Source: Pseudorhodoferax sp. Leaf274 (GTDB lineage Bacteria; Pseudomonadota; Gammaproteobacteria; Burkholderiales; Burkholderiaceae_C). From it: a stretch of DNA of 64,000 nt. This document shows, piece after piece, positions 25,578 through 34,225 of the stretch. Under the pieces are notes generated by a model, which saw only the letters and a program-made list of their open reading frames with translations, was not told the origin of the DNA and made no database searches. The DNA lies in NCBI RefSeq assembly GCF_001422445.1, contig NZ_LMNA01000006.1:71106-135105 (forward strand), written 5' to 3'. Each line of letters begins with the position of its first letter. The first letter of the stretch is position 1. Made by a program: the position numbers and the translations under genes.

Positions 25578-26795
25578 ATGAACGCCACCCGCACGCCTGA
25601 CGGCGACCGCACCGCAGGCGAAGCAACTCCGATGCACACCCGCCGCGCCTTGCTGCGCCACGGCGCCCTGGCCGCCACCGCCTGGCTGGCCGCCCCACGG
25701 CTGCTGCTGGCCCAGGCCGACACCCCACGCCGCCTGGTGTTCGTGCTGCAGCGCGGCGCCGCCGACGGCCTGCACACCGTGGTGCCCTGCGCCGACCCGG
25801 GCTACGCACGCCTGCGCGGCGCGCTGGCCATCGACCCGGCCGAGGCCATCCGGCTGGACGGCAGCTTTGCGCTGCATCCGGCGCTGCAGGACATCGGGCG
25901 GCTGTACGCAGAAGGCCAGGCGCTGTGCGCGCACGCCGTCGCATCGCCCTACCGCGCGCGTTCGCATTTCGATGGCCAGAACGTGCTGGAGACGGGCGGC
26001 AGCGCGCCATACCAGTTGCGCGACGGGTGGCTGAACCGGCTGCTGGGCCTGCTGCCCCGGCACGGCCAGGAGGCCGTGGCCCTCGCGCCCATGGTGCCGC
26101 CGGCCTTGCGCGGCCCGCACGCCGTGGCCTCGTACGCCCCGTCCGGCCTGCCGCCGCCGAAGGACGACCTGCTCACGCGCGTGGCGCAGCTCTACGCGGA
26201 CGACGCGCAGCTGCACGCGCTGTGGTCCACCGCCATGGACGCGCGCGGCATGGCGGCGGCGACGGACATGGCCGGCGGGCGCGCGCGCCGGGACGCCGCC
26301 GCGCTGGGACGGCTGGCCGCCGGCTTCCTGGCCCGCGCCGACGGGCCGCGCATCGCGATGCTGGAGACCGACGGCTGGGACACCCACCAAGGCCAGGCCG
26401 GGCGCATGGCCACGCAGCTGCGCGCGCTGGACACCCTGGTGGCCGCACTGCGCGACGGCATGGGCCCGGCCTGGCAGCACACCGTGGTGCTGGTGGCGAC
26501 CGAGTTCGGCCGCACCGCCGCCGCCAACGGCACCGGCGGCACGGACCATGGCACGGCCAGCGCCGCGCTGCTGCTGGGCGGTGCCGTGCGCGGCGGCCGC
26601 GTGCTTGCTGATTGGCCGGGCCTGGCGCCCGCAGACCTGTACGAAGGCCGCGACCTGCGGCCCACGCTCGGCCTGGATGCGCTGTTCGCGGCCACGGCGG
26701 CCGAGTGCTTCGGCCTGGACACGGAACGCGTGGCGCGCACGCTGTTCCCCGGCCAGGCCGTCCGCCTGCCCGGGCTGCCGCTGCTGCACGGCTGA
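25578..26795 (+). CDS. DUF1501 family protein with Tat signal
   Basis: This 405-residue protein belongs to DUF1501, a family with the alkaline-phosphatase/sulfatase fold. An N-terminal twin-arginine signal is visible as RRALLRHGALAATAWLA at about residues 17-33, so it should be exported folded to the periplasm. Family blocks include FVLQRGAADGLHTVVP, ALHPAL, SHFDGQNVLETG, DGWDTHQGQ and TEFGRTAAANGTGGTDHG. It follows the DUF1800 gene by 5 bases and the two probably act together. The activity is unknown. Confidence 0.88.
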   Translation: MNATRTPDGDRTAGEATPMHTRRALLRHGALAATAWLAAPRLLLAQADTPRRLVFVLQRGAADGLHTVVPCADPGYARLRGALAIDPAEAIRLDGSFALHPALQDIGRLYAEGQALCAHAVASPYRARSHFDGQNVLETGGSAPYQLRDGWLNRLLGLLPRHGQEAVALAPMVPPALRGPHAVASYAPSGLPPPKDDLLTRVAQLYADDAQLHALWSTAMDARGMAAATDMAGGRARRDAAALGRLAAGFLARADGPRIAMLETDGWDTHQGQAGRMATQLRALDTLVAALRDGMGPAWQHTVVLVATEFGRTAAANGTGGTDHGTASAALLLGGAVRGGRVLADWPGLAPADLYEGRDLRPTLGLDALFAATAAECFGLDTERVARTLFPGQAVRLPGLPLLHG

Positions 26796-26847
26796 GGCCG
26801 TACAGTTGCGGGCTTGCCCGCGGCGCCCAAGCCGCCATCTCCTGCCC

Positions 26848-27612
26848 ATGACCTCCCCTCTGCTGATCCTCAAGGCCGGCGCCACCTTTCCTGCACTGGC
26901 CCGGACGCTCGGCGATTTCGACGACTGGATCCGTGCCGGCCTGGGCACGCCCGGGCTCGACATCCACGTGGCCGACGCCCGGCGCGACACGCTGCCCGCG
27001 CCGCAGACGCTGGCCGGCGTGGTCATCACCGGTTCGCACGCCATGGTGACCGACCGCGAGCCCTGGAGCGAGACGGCCGCCGCCTGGCTGCGCGGAGCCG
27101 TGCAGGCCGGCCTGCCGGTGCTGGGCATCTGCTACGGGCACCAGCTGCTGGCACATTGCCTGGGCGGGGAAGTCGGCTACCACGCGGGCGGCATCGAGGT
27201 GGGCTCGGTGGCCGTGCAGCTGCAGCCGGCGGCGGGTGCGGATCCGGTGTTCGGCGACCTGCCGCCCGTGTTCGCGGCCCAGGTCGTGCACCGGCAGTCC
27301 GTGCACGCGCTGCCCGACGGGGCCGTGCAACTGGCGGGCAACGCCTTCGAGCCCAACCAGGCATTCCGCGTGGGGCCGGCGGCCTGGGGGGTGCAGTTCC
27401 ACCCCGAGTTCAGCGCCCCGGCCATGCGCGCCTATGTCGAGCGGCTGGCGCCGGAGCTGCGCGACGAGGGGCACGACCCGGCCGCGCTGGCAGCCGGCGT
27501 CGTCGACACGCCCGCCGCCGCACGTGTGCTGCGCAACTTCGCGCGCCATGTGCAGGTGACAGCTAGGCCGCAGACTCCAGAAAGCCCAGGAAGCGGCATT
27601 CGGCCGCGCTGA
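26848..27612 (+). CDS. Class I glutamine amidotransferase (GMP-synthase-like)
   Basis: This 254-residue stand-alone amidotransferase domain has the nucleophile Cys95 in GICYGHQLL. His185 and Glu187 in FHPEFS complete the triad. VVITGSHAMVTDREPW precedes the nucleophile. Such proteins include gamma-glutamyl hydrolases and glutaminases that are not attached to a synthase. No partner synthase lies nearby, so the substrate is open. The last 50 bases overlap, on the opposite strand, the end of the topoisomerase IB gene, and the final 20 or so residues look like non-homologous tail. Confidence 0.82.
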   Translation: MTSPLLILKAGATFPALARTLGDFDDWIRAGLGTPGLDIHVADARRDTLPAPQTLAGVVITGSHAMVTDREPWSETAAAWLRGAVQAGLPVLGICYGHQLLAHCLGGEVGYHAGGIEVGSVAVQLQPAAGADPVFGDLPPVFAAQVVHRQSVHALPDGAVQLAGNAFEPNQAFRVGPAAWGVQFHPEFSAPAMRAYVERLAPELRDEGHDPAALAAGVVDTPAAARVLRNFARHVQVTARPQTPESPGSGIRPR

Positions 27613-28621
27613 GCCCGGCCTTGCGGCGCGGCGCGGTCTCCAGGCAGGCCGGCGGCGGCGCCTCCTGCAGCAACAGCGCCAGCACGGCGGGGTGCACATA
27701 GGCCTTGCGGCACACCGCCACGGTGTTGCCGAGCTTGGCCGCCACCTCGGCCAGCAGGGCCTTGGCGGCCATGCGCCGCGCTGCCTGCGATGCTTCGGGC
27801 GCACAGGGCCGGCTGCGCGCCAGCGCCAGTGCGTGCACGCTGGCATGCCAGGTGCGGAAATCCTTGGCCGTGAAGTCGCCGCCGCTGGCGGCGCGCAGGT
27901 AGGCGTTCACGCCATCGGAATCGATGAGGTGCCGCTCGCCCGCATCGTCCAGGTACTGGAACAGCTCCTGGCCCGGCAACTCCTGGCAGCGGCGCACCAC
28001 GCGGGCCACACGCGCATCGTCCAGCGCCACCGCATGCTCCACGCCGCTCTTGCCCTTGAAGCGCAGCCGTACGGCGCTGCCGCGCACCTGGGCATGGCGG
28101 GCGCGCAGCGTGGTCAGGCCGTACGAGCCGTTCTCGCGCGCGTAGACATCGTTGCCCACGCGCGCGAGCGTGGTGTCCAGCAGCCGCACCACGGCCGCCA
28201 GCACGCAGTCGCGCTGCAGCGGGCCCGCCAAGGCGAGGTCGCGCCGCACGGCAGCGCGGATGCGCGGCAGCACCTGGGCGAACGCCTGCAGCCGCGCGTA
28301 CTTGCCCGCGTCCTGCGCGAGATGCCAGTCGGCGTGGTAGCGGTACTGCTTGCGGCCGCGTGCGTCGCGGCCCGTGGCCTGCAGGTGCCCGTTGGCGCGC
28401 GTGCAGATCCAGACCTGCGTATAGGCCGGCGGGATCGCCAGCGCCCGGATGCGCTGCAGGTGCGCCGCATCGGCCAGGCGCGCGCCGTCGGGCCGCTGGT
28501 AGCTGAAGCCCTTGCCGCTGCGCCGGCGCGTGATGCCGGGCAGTCCATCGTGCACGTAGACCAGGCCCGCGGGCACGGCGGAATCTGCGGTGAGGACGGC
28601 GGTGACGACGGCGGAGGACAT
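27563..28621 (-). CDS. DNA topoisomerase IB (eukaryotic-type)
   Basis: This 352-residue enzyme relaxes supercoils through a 3'-phosphotyrosine intermediate. The N-terminal domain has LVYVHDGLPGITRRRSGKGFSY, with YVWICTRANGHLQATGRDARGRKQYRYH-type family blocks following. The catalytic core has RFKGKSG, FRTWHAS and the nucleophile Tyr308 in CRKAYVHP. I chose the ATG at 28621, where the family starts. A longer frame exists upstream but crosses the divergent gene's promoter. Poxvirus-type TopIB is common in proteobacteria. It is divergent from a Bug receptor gene. Confidence 0.9.
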   Translation of the reverse strand: MSSAVVTAVLTADSAVPAGLVYVHDGLPGITRRRSGKGFSYQRPDGARLADAAHLQRIRALAIPPAYTQVWICTRANGHLQATGRDARGRKQYRYHADWHLAQDAGKYARLQAFAQVLPRIRAAVRRDLALAGPLQRDCVLAAVVRLLDTTLARVGNDVYARENGSYGLTTLRARHAQVRGSAVRLRFKGKSGVEHAVALDDARVARVVRRCQELPGQELFQYLDDAGERHLIDSDGVNAYLRAASGGDFTAKDFRTWHASVHALALARSRPCAPEASQAARRMAAKALLAEVAAKLGNTVAVCRKAYVHPAVLALLLQEAPPPACLETAPRRKAGLSAAECRFLGFLESAA

Positions 28622-28715
28622 GGAACTGCATGCTGCAGCGCCGGGCGTGGGCCGTTTGTCGGAAAGCCCGGTCAAGGCGTGTCGGCGGCGTGCGGCACGG
28701 AATGTGCTCGCCAGC

Positions 28716-28749
28716 GAAATGTGCACAATTTTTATCGAAAAGTGCACAA
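28716..28749. promoter_or_regulatory. Direct repeats GAAAnGTGCACAA, 21 bp apart
   Basis: GAAATGTGCACAA (28716-28728) and GAAAAGTGCACAA (28737-28749) match at 12 of 13 bases and are spaced by exactly two helical turns. Each contains the palindrome GTGCAC inside TGTGCACA-like context, which resembles GntR/FadR-type half-sites. They lie in the AT-richest part of the gap between topoisomerase IB and the Bug receptor gene, 54 bases before the latter. The GntR gene two genes downstream is the natural candidate binder. Confidence 0.6.
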
Positions 28750-28803
28750 AGCCGGTGCGCCAACGGTGGCGCGCCATGTCCCACGCCCTCGCTGGAGATC
28801 CGC

Positions 28804-29814
28804 ATGGACCTGCTGCACCGTTCCCCCCGCCGGCATGTGCTGGCCGCCCTGGCCACCCTGTGCACCGCATTGGCGCCCCTGCCCTGTGCCTGGGCGCAGG
28901 AGGCCGCCGCCTACCCCGACCGCCCGGTCAAGATCGTCGTGCCGTTCCCGCCCGGTGGCGCGGCCGACGTGTACGCGCGCCTGGTGGGCCAGAAGCTGGC
29001 CGAGGCCTGGGGCGGCAAGCAGACCGTGGTGATCGACAACCGCGCCGGTGCCGGCGGCGTGATCGGCACCGATGTGGCGGCCAAGGCGCCGGCCGACGGC
29101 AGCACCTTCCTGATGGTGACCATCGGCCACGCCGTCAACCCTTTCATGTACAGCAAGCTGCCCTACGACACGCGCGCCGACCTGGTGCCCGTGGGCGTCG
29201 TGGCCGTGGTGCCCAGCGTGGTCGTGACCGGCCCGGCCCTCAAGGGCAAGAGCATGCAGGACCTGGTCGCCATGGCCAAGGCCAGGCCCGGCGAGCTGCA
29301 GTACGCCTCCTCGGGCGTCGGCACCACCAGCCATGTGGGCGCGGCGCTGCTCGAATCCATGTCGGGCGCCCACATGCTGCACGTGCCCTACAAGGGCGCA
29401 GCGCCGGCGCTGCAGGACGTGATGGCGGACCGCGTGGCGCTGTCGGTGGACATCATCACGTCCTCGCTGCCCCTCGTGAAGAGCGGCAAGCTCAACGGCG
29501 TGGCCATCACCAGCGCCAGGCGCTCGCCGCAGCTGCCCGACGTGCCCACCGTGGCCGAGAGCGGCCTGCCCGGCTACGACTTCGTGTCCTGGTACATGCT
29601 GCTGGCCCCGGCGAAGACGCCCGCCCCCATCCTGGAGAAGGTCAACGCCGCGCTGCGTGCCATGGCCCAGGCGCCCGACTTCCGCGCGCGCGTGGAGGGC
29701 ACCGGCGGCGAGGTGGCCAGCATGACGCTCAAGGAGTCCAGCGACTACCTCAACGCCGAGTTCACGCGCTGGGCCAAGGTGGTGAAGGACCGCAACATCA
29801 AGGCCGAGCAGTGA
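28804..29814 (+). CDS. Bug/TctC tripartite tricarboxylate transporter substrate-binding protein
   Basis: This 336-residue periplasmic binding protein has a signal peptide of about 31 residues, ending CAWAQ, with an Arg pair near the start. The mature N-terminus YPDRPVKIVVPFPPGGAADV is the Bug family hallmark, and VIDNRAGAGGVIGTDVAAKA follows. HVPYKGAAPALQDVM and the LPDVPTVAE segment are also typical. No TctA/TctB membrane genes are nearby, as is usual for orphan Bug receptors. The stop overlaps the GTG start of the next gene (GTGA), so uptake and the deacetylase-like enzyme are linked. Confidence 0.92.
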   Translation: MDLLHRSPRRHVLAALATLCTALAPLPCAWAQEAAAYPDRPVKIVVPFPPGGAADVYARLVGQKLAEAWGGKQTVVIDNRAGAGGVIGTDVAAKAPADGSTFLMVTIGHAVNPFMYSKLPYDTRADLVPVGVVAVVPSVVVTGPALKGKSMQDLVAMAKARPGELQYASSGVGTTSHVGAALLESMSGAHMLHVPYKGAAPALQDVMADRVALSVDIITSSLPLVKSGKLNGVAITSARRSPQLPDVPTVAESGLPGYDFVSWYMLLAPAKTPAPILEKVNAALRAMAQAPDFRARVEGTGGEVASMTLKESSDYLNAEFTRWAKVVKDRNIKAEQ

Positions 29815-30707
29815 GCCCGCGCGACTTCATCGGCTACGCCAACCGCCCCCCGGCCGTGGCTTGGCCGAACCAGGCGCGCGTGGCGGTGTCCTTCGTGCTG
29901 AACTTCGAGGAGGGCGCGGAGTTCTCGGTCGCCGATGGCGATGCGCGCAACGAGTCGGTGTACGAGGTGATCGACCCGCGCACCGGCTGGGACCCCTGCA
30001 TCGACAGCCACTTCGAGTACGGCACGCGCGCGGCGTGGTGGCGCATCGCCGACACCTTCGCGCGCTTCGACGCGCCCATGACGGTCAGCGCCTGCGGCCG
30101 CGCCGTGGAGCGCAGCCCCTGGCTGGCGCAGGACGCGGTGGCGCGCGGCCACGAGCTGTCGGCCCACGGCTGGCGCTGGGAGAGCCATGCCGGCATGGCG
30201 CCCGGGCGCGAGGCGGCCGACATGGACGCCTGCATCCGCACCTTCGAAGCCGTGTGCGGCAAGCGCCCGGTGGGCTGGCACACGCGCTCGGCCTGCACCC
30301 CGGCCACGCGCGTGCTGCTGGCCGAACGCGGCTTTCTCTACGACAGCGACGCCTACAACGACGACCTGCCCTACTTCGTGCCCGCGGCCGGCCGCCGCCA
30401 CCTGGTGCTGCCCTATGCCTTCGACACCAACGACATGCAGTTCCAGCACACGCAGCGCTTCGCCACGGCCGGCCAGTTCGCCGAGTACTGCTGCGACGCC
30501 TTCGACTGGCTGGCGCAGGAAGGCGTGCGCGCGCCGCGCATGCTGTCCATCGGCCTGCACCTGCGCATGATCGGCCGGCCCGCGCGCATGAAGGCGCTGG
30601 CGCAGATCCTGGCCCATCTGCGCGCGCAACCGGGCGCCTGGATCGCCACGCGCGAGCAGATCGCGCGGCACTGGATCGCGCACGCGCCGGCGGCCGAAAG
30701 CCGCTGA
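29811..30707 (+). CDS. Polysaccharide deacetylase family protein, PuuE (allantoinase)-like
   Basis: This 298-residue protein resembles the cofactor-independent allantoinase PuuE branch of the NodB-fold hydrolases. RDFIGYANRPPAVAWPNQAR at the start and VSFVLNFEEGAEFSV match PuuE proteins. The active site includes HELSAHGWRW and the GWHTRS motif, with Asp-rich YDSDAYNDDLPYF following. The start is a GTG that overlaps the stop of the Bug receptor gene. The substrate may be allantoin or another cyclic amide taken up with the help of the Bug protein. That pairing is inference. Confidence 0.8.
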   Translation: MSPRDFIGYANRPPAVAWPNQARVAVSFVLNFEEGAEFSVADGDARNESVYEVIDPRTGWDPCIDSHFEYGTRAAWWRIADTFARFDAPMTVSACGRAVERSPWLAQDAVARGHELSAHGWRWESHAGMAPGREAADMDACIRTFEAVCGKRPVGWHTRSACTPATRVLLAERGFLYDSDAYNDDLPYFVPAAGRRHLVLPYAFDTNDMQFQHTQRFATAGQFAEYCCDAFDWLAQEGVRAPRMLSIGLHLRMIGRPARMKALAQILAHLRAQPGAWIATREQIARHWIAHAPAAESR

Positions 30708-30729
30708 TCGGCTGCGCTACATTCGCTGG

Positions 30730-31428
30730 ATGCACCCCCAGGAACAGGCCATCCACGCGACCTTGGCGCAAACGCTGCTGGCCGGCCGCCTGGCGCCCGG
30801 CACGCAGTTGATCGAGACCCGGCTGGCGCAGATCTTCGGCGTCTCGCGCGAGCGCGTGCGCAAGGTGCTGCACCGGCTCGGCCACGAGCGGCTGCTCGAC
30901 CTGGTCCCCAACCGGGGCTGCTTCGTCTCCAACCCCACGCTGGTGCAGGCGCGCGAGATCTACGAGGCGCGCCGCATCGTCGAGGGCGGCCTCGCCGGCC
31001 GGCTCGCGGGCCGGCTGTCGGCCGCGCAGCTGGCCGCGCTGCAGGCGCACGGCGCGCTCGAGCATGCGGCCCTGCACGCGCAGGACCGCGCGCGCTCGAT
31101 CCAGCTCAGCGGCGAATTCCACCTGCTGCTGGCCAGCTTCGCCGACAGCCCCTTCGTGCTGCGCGCGCTGCAGGAACTGGTCAGCCGCACGGCCATGCTG
31201 GTGGCCTTCTTCGAGCCGGCCGCGTCGTCGTCCTGCGCCTGCGAGGAGCACGACGACATCGTGCAGGCCCTGGCCGCCGGCGACGCCGCCCGCGCCATGA
31301 AGGCCATGCACGTGCACCTGTCGCTGATCGAGACGCGGCTGCAGCCGCGCGCGCAGGCCGCCCCGGCGGCCGATGCCGACGCCGAGATCGCGCGGGCGTG
31401 GCAAACCGCGCAGCAGGTGGCAGCATGA
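30730..31428 (+). CDS. GntR family regulator (FadR/FCD subfamily)
   Basis: This 232-residue regulator has a winged helix N-terminal domain (about residues 4-70) with the GntR signature [27 protein letters not shown] and the wing [10 protein letters not shown]. An FCD-type all-helical ligand domain follows. It lies 22 bases after the PuuE-like gene and overlaps the acylphosphatase gene by four bases (ATGA). It probably controls the Bug-receptor operon through the GTGCAC repeats upstream of 28804. The ligand is likely the transported compound or its product. Confidence 0.88.
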   Translation: MHPQEQAIHATLAQTLLAGRLAPGTQLIETRLAQIFGVSRERVRKVLHRLGHERLLDLVPNRGCFVSNPTLVQAREIYEARRIVEGGLAGRLAGRLSAAQLAALQAHGALEHAALHAQDRARSIQLSGEFHLLLASFADSPFVLRALQELVSRTAMLVAFFEPAASSSCACEEHDDIVQALAAGDAARAMKAMHVHLSLIETRLQPRAQAAPAADADAEIARAWQTAQQVAA

Positions 31429-31769
31429 GCGCCGCGCCGGGCCACCCCGAGCAGGTCCGCACCGCCGGCGACGCCGGAGATGCTCCCGAGCGCACGCTGC
31501 ACCTGTCGATCGGCGGGCGCGTGCAAGGCGTGTACTACCGCGCCAGCATGGCGGAGCAGGCCCGCCACCTCGGCGTGCGCGGCTGGGTGCGCAACCGGCA
31601 CGATGGCAGCGTCGAGGCCCTGGTGCAGGCCGCGCCCGAGGTGCTGGACGCACTGCTGGCCTGGTGCCGGCGCGGCCCGCCGGCCGCGCGCGTCGACGGT
31701 GTGCAGGCCACGCCGGCCAGCGACACCGGCGTATTGCCGCCCGGCTTCGAGACGCGCCCGACCGCCTGA
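31425..31769 (+). CDS. Acylphosphatase
   Basis: This 114-residue protein contains a standard acylphosphatase domain from about residue 25. [20 protein letters not shown] supplies the catalytic Arg, and [19 protein letters not shown] supplies the catalytic Asn. It hydrolyses acyl phosphates such as 1,3-bisphosphoglycerate. The N-terminus has about 24 extra residues of low complexity, so a later start is possible, but none has a better site. It overlaps the GntR gene by four bases and ends 2 bases from the convergent NadM-Nudix gene. Confidence 0.88.
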   Translation: MSAAPGHPEQVRTAGDAGDAPERTLHLSIGGRVQGVYYRASMAEQARHLGVRGWVRNRHDGSVEALVQAAPEVLDALLAWCRRGPPAARVDGVQATPASDTGVLPPGFETRPTA

Positions 31770-31771
31770 GC

Positions 31772-32818
31772 TCAGGGCCGCGACAGGCCCAGGAAGTGCT
31801 CCAGCATCTGGAAGTGGTCGTCGTGGAACTGCTCCTCCAGTTCGGCGAGTTGCGCGATCGGCACCCACTGCGCATCGCGCGCATCGTCGCCGGCCTGCAC
31901 CGCGGGCAGCGCGCGCTCGCCCAGGTCGAAGTAGTGCGCGTGCGTGACGACGCGGCCGCGCTGGCTGCGGTCGGGCCGGTCGAACACCGTGACGGCCTTC
32001 AGGCACTGGCGCAGCGCGGGCTCCAGCATCGCCAGGCCGGTTTCTTCCTCCAGCTCACGCACCGCCGATTGGTAGACCGTGTCGCGCTGCTCCAGGAAAC
32101 CGCCCGGCACGGCCAGCAGGCCCAGGCCGGGCGCCTGGCCGCGCCGGATCAGCAGCACGCGGCCCTGGCAGCGGATCACCGCGTCCACCGTGACGAACAC
32201 CGGCGGATACGGTGAGCCGGCCCACTCGGCGCGCCCGCGCGCCAAAGCCTGCCATTCGGCGCACAGGCCCGGCAGGTGGCCCTGGTCGAGCCAGTCGCGC
32301 AGGAACTCCTGCGTGTTGGCGTGCAGCAGCGGCGCCATGCGCAGCAGCGCGGCCTGCGCGCCCGCGGGGCCGGCGCCGAGCAGCGCATCGCGCACGGTGC
32401 GCGCGTCGTAGGCACCGAAGCCTGGCACGGCCCACAGCTTCCAGGCCGGGAAGTCGCGCACCCAGGCGCTGCTGGCGTCCTTGAAGTGCCCCGCCAGCAG
32501 CACCCGGCCGCCCTCGGGCAGCGCCGCGGCGGCCTGTGCGCGCACGCTGTCGGCCCAGCGTTGCTCGTCGTGGTGGTCGCGCAGCGGCTGCACGTCCACG
32601 CGCTCGCGCAATTCCTCGGGCAGGGCCTGGCGCAGCATCTCGGCGCGCTCCTGCCAGGTCCAGGGCTGGGCCGGCGTGCGCGCCTGGTGCGCCGAGCCCA
32701 GCAGCACCAGGCAGCGGCGCGCCTGCGCCAGGGCCTGCTGCAGCACGGCGCGGTGGCCCAGGTGGAAGGGCTGGAAGCGGCCGATGCACACGGCCAGGTC
32801 GTAAGCGGAAACGGGCAT
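31772..32818 (-). CDS. Bifunctional NMN adenylyltransferase / Nudix hydrolase
   Basis: This 348-residue fusion has an N-terminal NadM-type nucleotidyltransferase (about residues 1-175) with GRFQPFHLGHRAVL, whose HxGH motif binds ATP. The C-terminal Nudix domain (about 200-345) carries the Nudix box GGFLEQRDTVYQSAVREL followed by EEETGL. Asp stands where the consensus has the first Glu of the box. The pair makes NAD from NMN and cleans up ADP-ribose-like compounds. I chose the ATG at 32818, which follows a GGAG site, not the TTG two codons upstream. Confidence 0.9.
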   Translation of the reverse strand: MPVSAYDLAVCIGRFQPFHLGHRAVLQQALAQARRCLVLLGSAHQARTPAQPWTWQERAEMLRQALPEELRERVDVQPLRDHHDEQRWADSVRAQAAAALPEGGRVLLAGHFKDASSAWVRDFPAWKLWAVPGFGAYDARTVRDALLGAGPAGAQAALLRMAPLLHANTQEFLRDWLDQGHLPGLCAEWQALARGRAEWAGSPYPPVFVTVDAVIRCQGRVLLIRRGQAPGLGLLAVPGGFLEQRDTVYQSAVRELEEETGLAMLEPALRQCLKAVTVFDRPDRSQRGRVVTHAHYFDLGERALPAVQAGDDARDAQWVPIAQLAELEEQFHDDHFQMLEHFLGLSRP

Positions 32819-33062
32819 GGGCAACTCCGAAGCAGCAGGCCATTGTGCGCAAAGGCCACCGGGCAGCCCGCAAAAACCGTGGCGGGACGCCGGGCGTCCT
32901 ACAAGGCGGCCGGCAGGCGCATGGCGCGCAGGCGACTCCGCGCAGGCCGCGCTGTCCTACGCCCGGGCCCGCGCAGGACCGACTCTGCAGCCCTGCCCCG
33001 CCCCTAAGCTGGACCACAGCCGGCGCCCCGTCGGCCTTCCAACCACGCAACAGGAGCAAGCC

Positions 33063-33326
33063 ATGAAAGCATCCACCGCCCTGACCTCTCTCGTCGCCGC
33101 AGCCTCGCTGGTCGGCGCCATCGGCCTGGCCTATGCCCAGACCAGTGGCGGAACCTACCAGACGCCGCAGCAGGCCCAGATGGGCTCGGTCGACGGCACG
33201 CCCAACAACAACAGCAACATGAACAACGCGACCACGCAGATGCCGCAGGCCATGCCGGCGCCGATGCAGGCCACGCCGGACATGAACGCCCAGCCGCAAT
33301 TGCCGCCGCAAGCCGACCGCAATTGA
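33063..33326 (+). CDS. Small secreted Gln/Pro/Met/Asn-rich protein
   Basis: This 87-residue protein has a clear Sec signal peptide of about 25 residues, ending in LAYAQ. The mature part is low-complexity, made mostly of Gln, Pro, Met, Asn, Ala and Thr, with repeated AMPAPMQATP-like wording and no Cys. A GGAGCAAGCC site lies just before the ATG. I do not recognise the family. The 244 bases before it (32819-33062) hold nothing that I can name. It may be an envelope or proteoglycan-like linker protein, next to cell-wall enzymes. Confidence 0.7.
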   Translation: MKASTALTSLVAAASLVGAIGLAYAQTSGGTYQTPQQAQMGSVDGTPNNNSNMNNATTQMPQAMPAPMQATPDMNAQPQLPPQADRN

Positions 33327-33347
33327 GCGGCGTGACCCCTGCGCACC

Positions 33348-34133
33348 GTGCCAGCCGATCGCTCCCCACAGCGCGAGGACGCGCTGGCAGGCCTGAAATA
33401 CGGCCTGCTGCTGGGGTGCGCCGTGCTGGCGCTGGTGCTGCCACCGGCCGGCCACCGCCAGTCTGCTGCGGCGGCCATCTCCCCACCATTCCCGTCTTCG
33501 GCCGTACTCACGCGCGCCGCGCCTGAGGCGTTGCAGGCACCGCGCCTGGCCGACCTGCGCGGCAAGGAAGCTTCCGAGGCCGTGCGGCGCGTCGCAGATT
33601 GGGCGACCGATTCCGGCGACAACCAGGGGCTGCATTTCGTGGTCCTGGACAAGCGCAACGCCAAGGTCTTCCTGTTCCGCCCCGACGGCACCCTGCGCGC
33701 CGCCACCCCCGTGCTGCTGGGCTCCGCCCCCGGCGACCTCACCGTCGACGGTGTGGGCGGCAAGCCCATCCACGCCGTGCTGCCCGAGGAACGCACCACG
33801 CCGGCCGGCCGCTTCGTGGCCCAGCCCGGGCGCAACACCACGCCAGAGGATGTGGTGTGGGTGGACTACGCCGCCGCCGTCTCCATGCACCGCGTGCGCG
33901 CCACCGACCCGCGCGAGCGCCGACTCGAGCGCCTGGCCTCGCCCAGCGTGGAGGACAACCGCATTTCGTACGGCTGCATCAACATGCCCGTGGCCTTTTT
34001 CGAGCAGGAACTGTGGCCAGTGTTCCAGGCCGCCCGCGGCATCGTCTACGTGCTGCCCGAGGTGTTGCCGCTGCAACAGGTGTTCGCGGGGCTGTACGAC
34101 CCGGTCGCGCGCCACGCCGCGAGCCTGCGCTGA
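33348..34133 (+). CDS. L,D-transpeptidase (YkuD)-like secreted protein
   Basis: This 261-residue protein has a hydrophobic segment near residues 17-32 (GLLLGCAVLALVLPPAG), which serves as signal or anchor. The rest forms a YkuD-like domain: HFVVLDKRNAKVFLF, a long insert, ERTTPAGRF, then SMHRVRA and the catalytic motif SYGCINMP, with the Cys nucleophile near residue 210. The Ser-x-Gly-Cys-x-Asn form is that of active L,D-transpeptidases, which cross-link peptidoglycan or attach proteins to it. The start is a GTG. A paralogue follows in tandem. Confidence 0.75.
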   Translation: MPADRSPQREDALAGLKYGLLLGCAVLALVLPPAGHRQSAAAAISPPFPSSAVLTRAAPEALQAPRLADLRGKEASEAVRRVADWATDSGDNQGLHFVVLDKRNAKVFLFRPDGTLRAATPVLLGSAPGDLTVDGVGGKPIHAVLPEERTTPAGRFVAQPGRNTTPEDVVWVDYAAAVSMHRVRATDPRERRLERLASPSVEDNRISYGCINMPVAFFEQELWPVFQAARGIVYVLPEVLPLQQVFAGLYDPVARHAASLR

Positions 34134-34225
34134 TCGCCGCCATGCTGCCGCCCGTCGCCGCATCGCTGTAGGACCATCGCGCACGCCCTTGTGGGCCTGC
34201 GCCTACGCCGCTAGCATGCGGCGCG

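Noticed and set aside
24975-27128. Long minus-strand frame opposite the DUF1800/DUF1501 genes
   Set aside because: It has no family features. The plus-strand genes on the same bases have clear domains and ordinary codon use.
32055-34184. 709-codon minus-strand frame opposite the small secreted protein and the first YkuD-like gene
   Set aside because: Low-complexity Gly/Ala/Arg/His composition and no ribosome-binding site. Its end overlaps the real NadM-Nudix gene in another frame.
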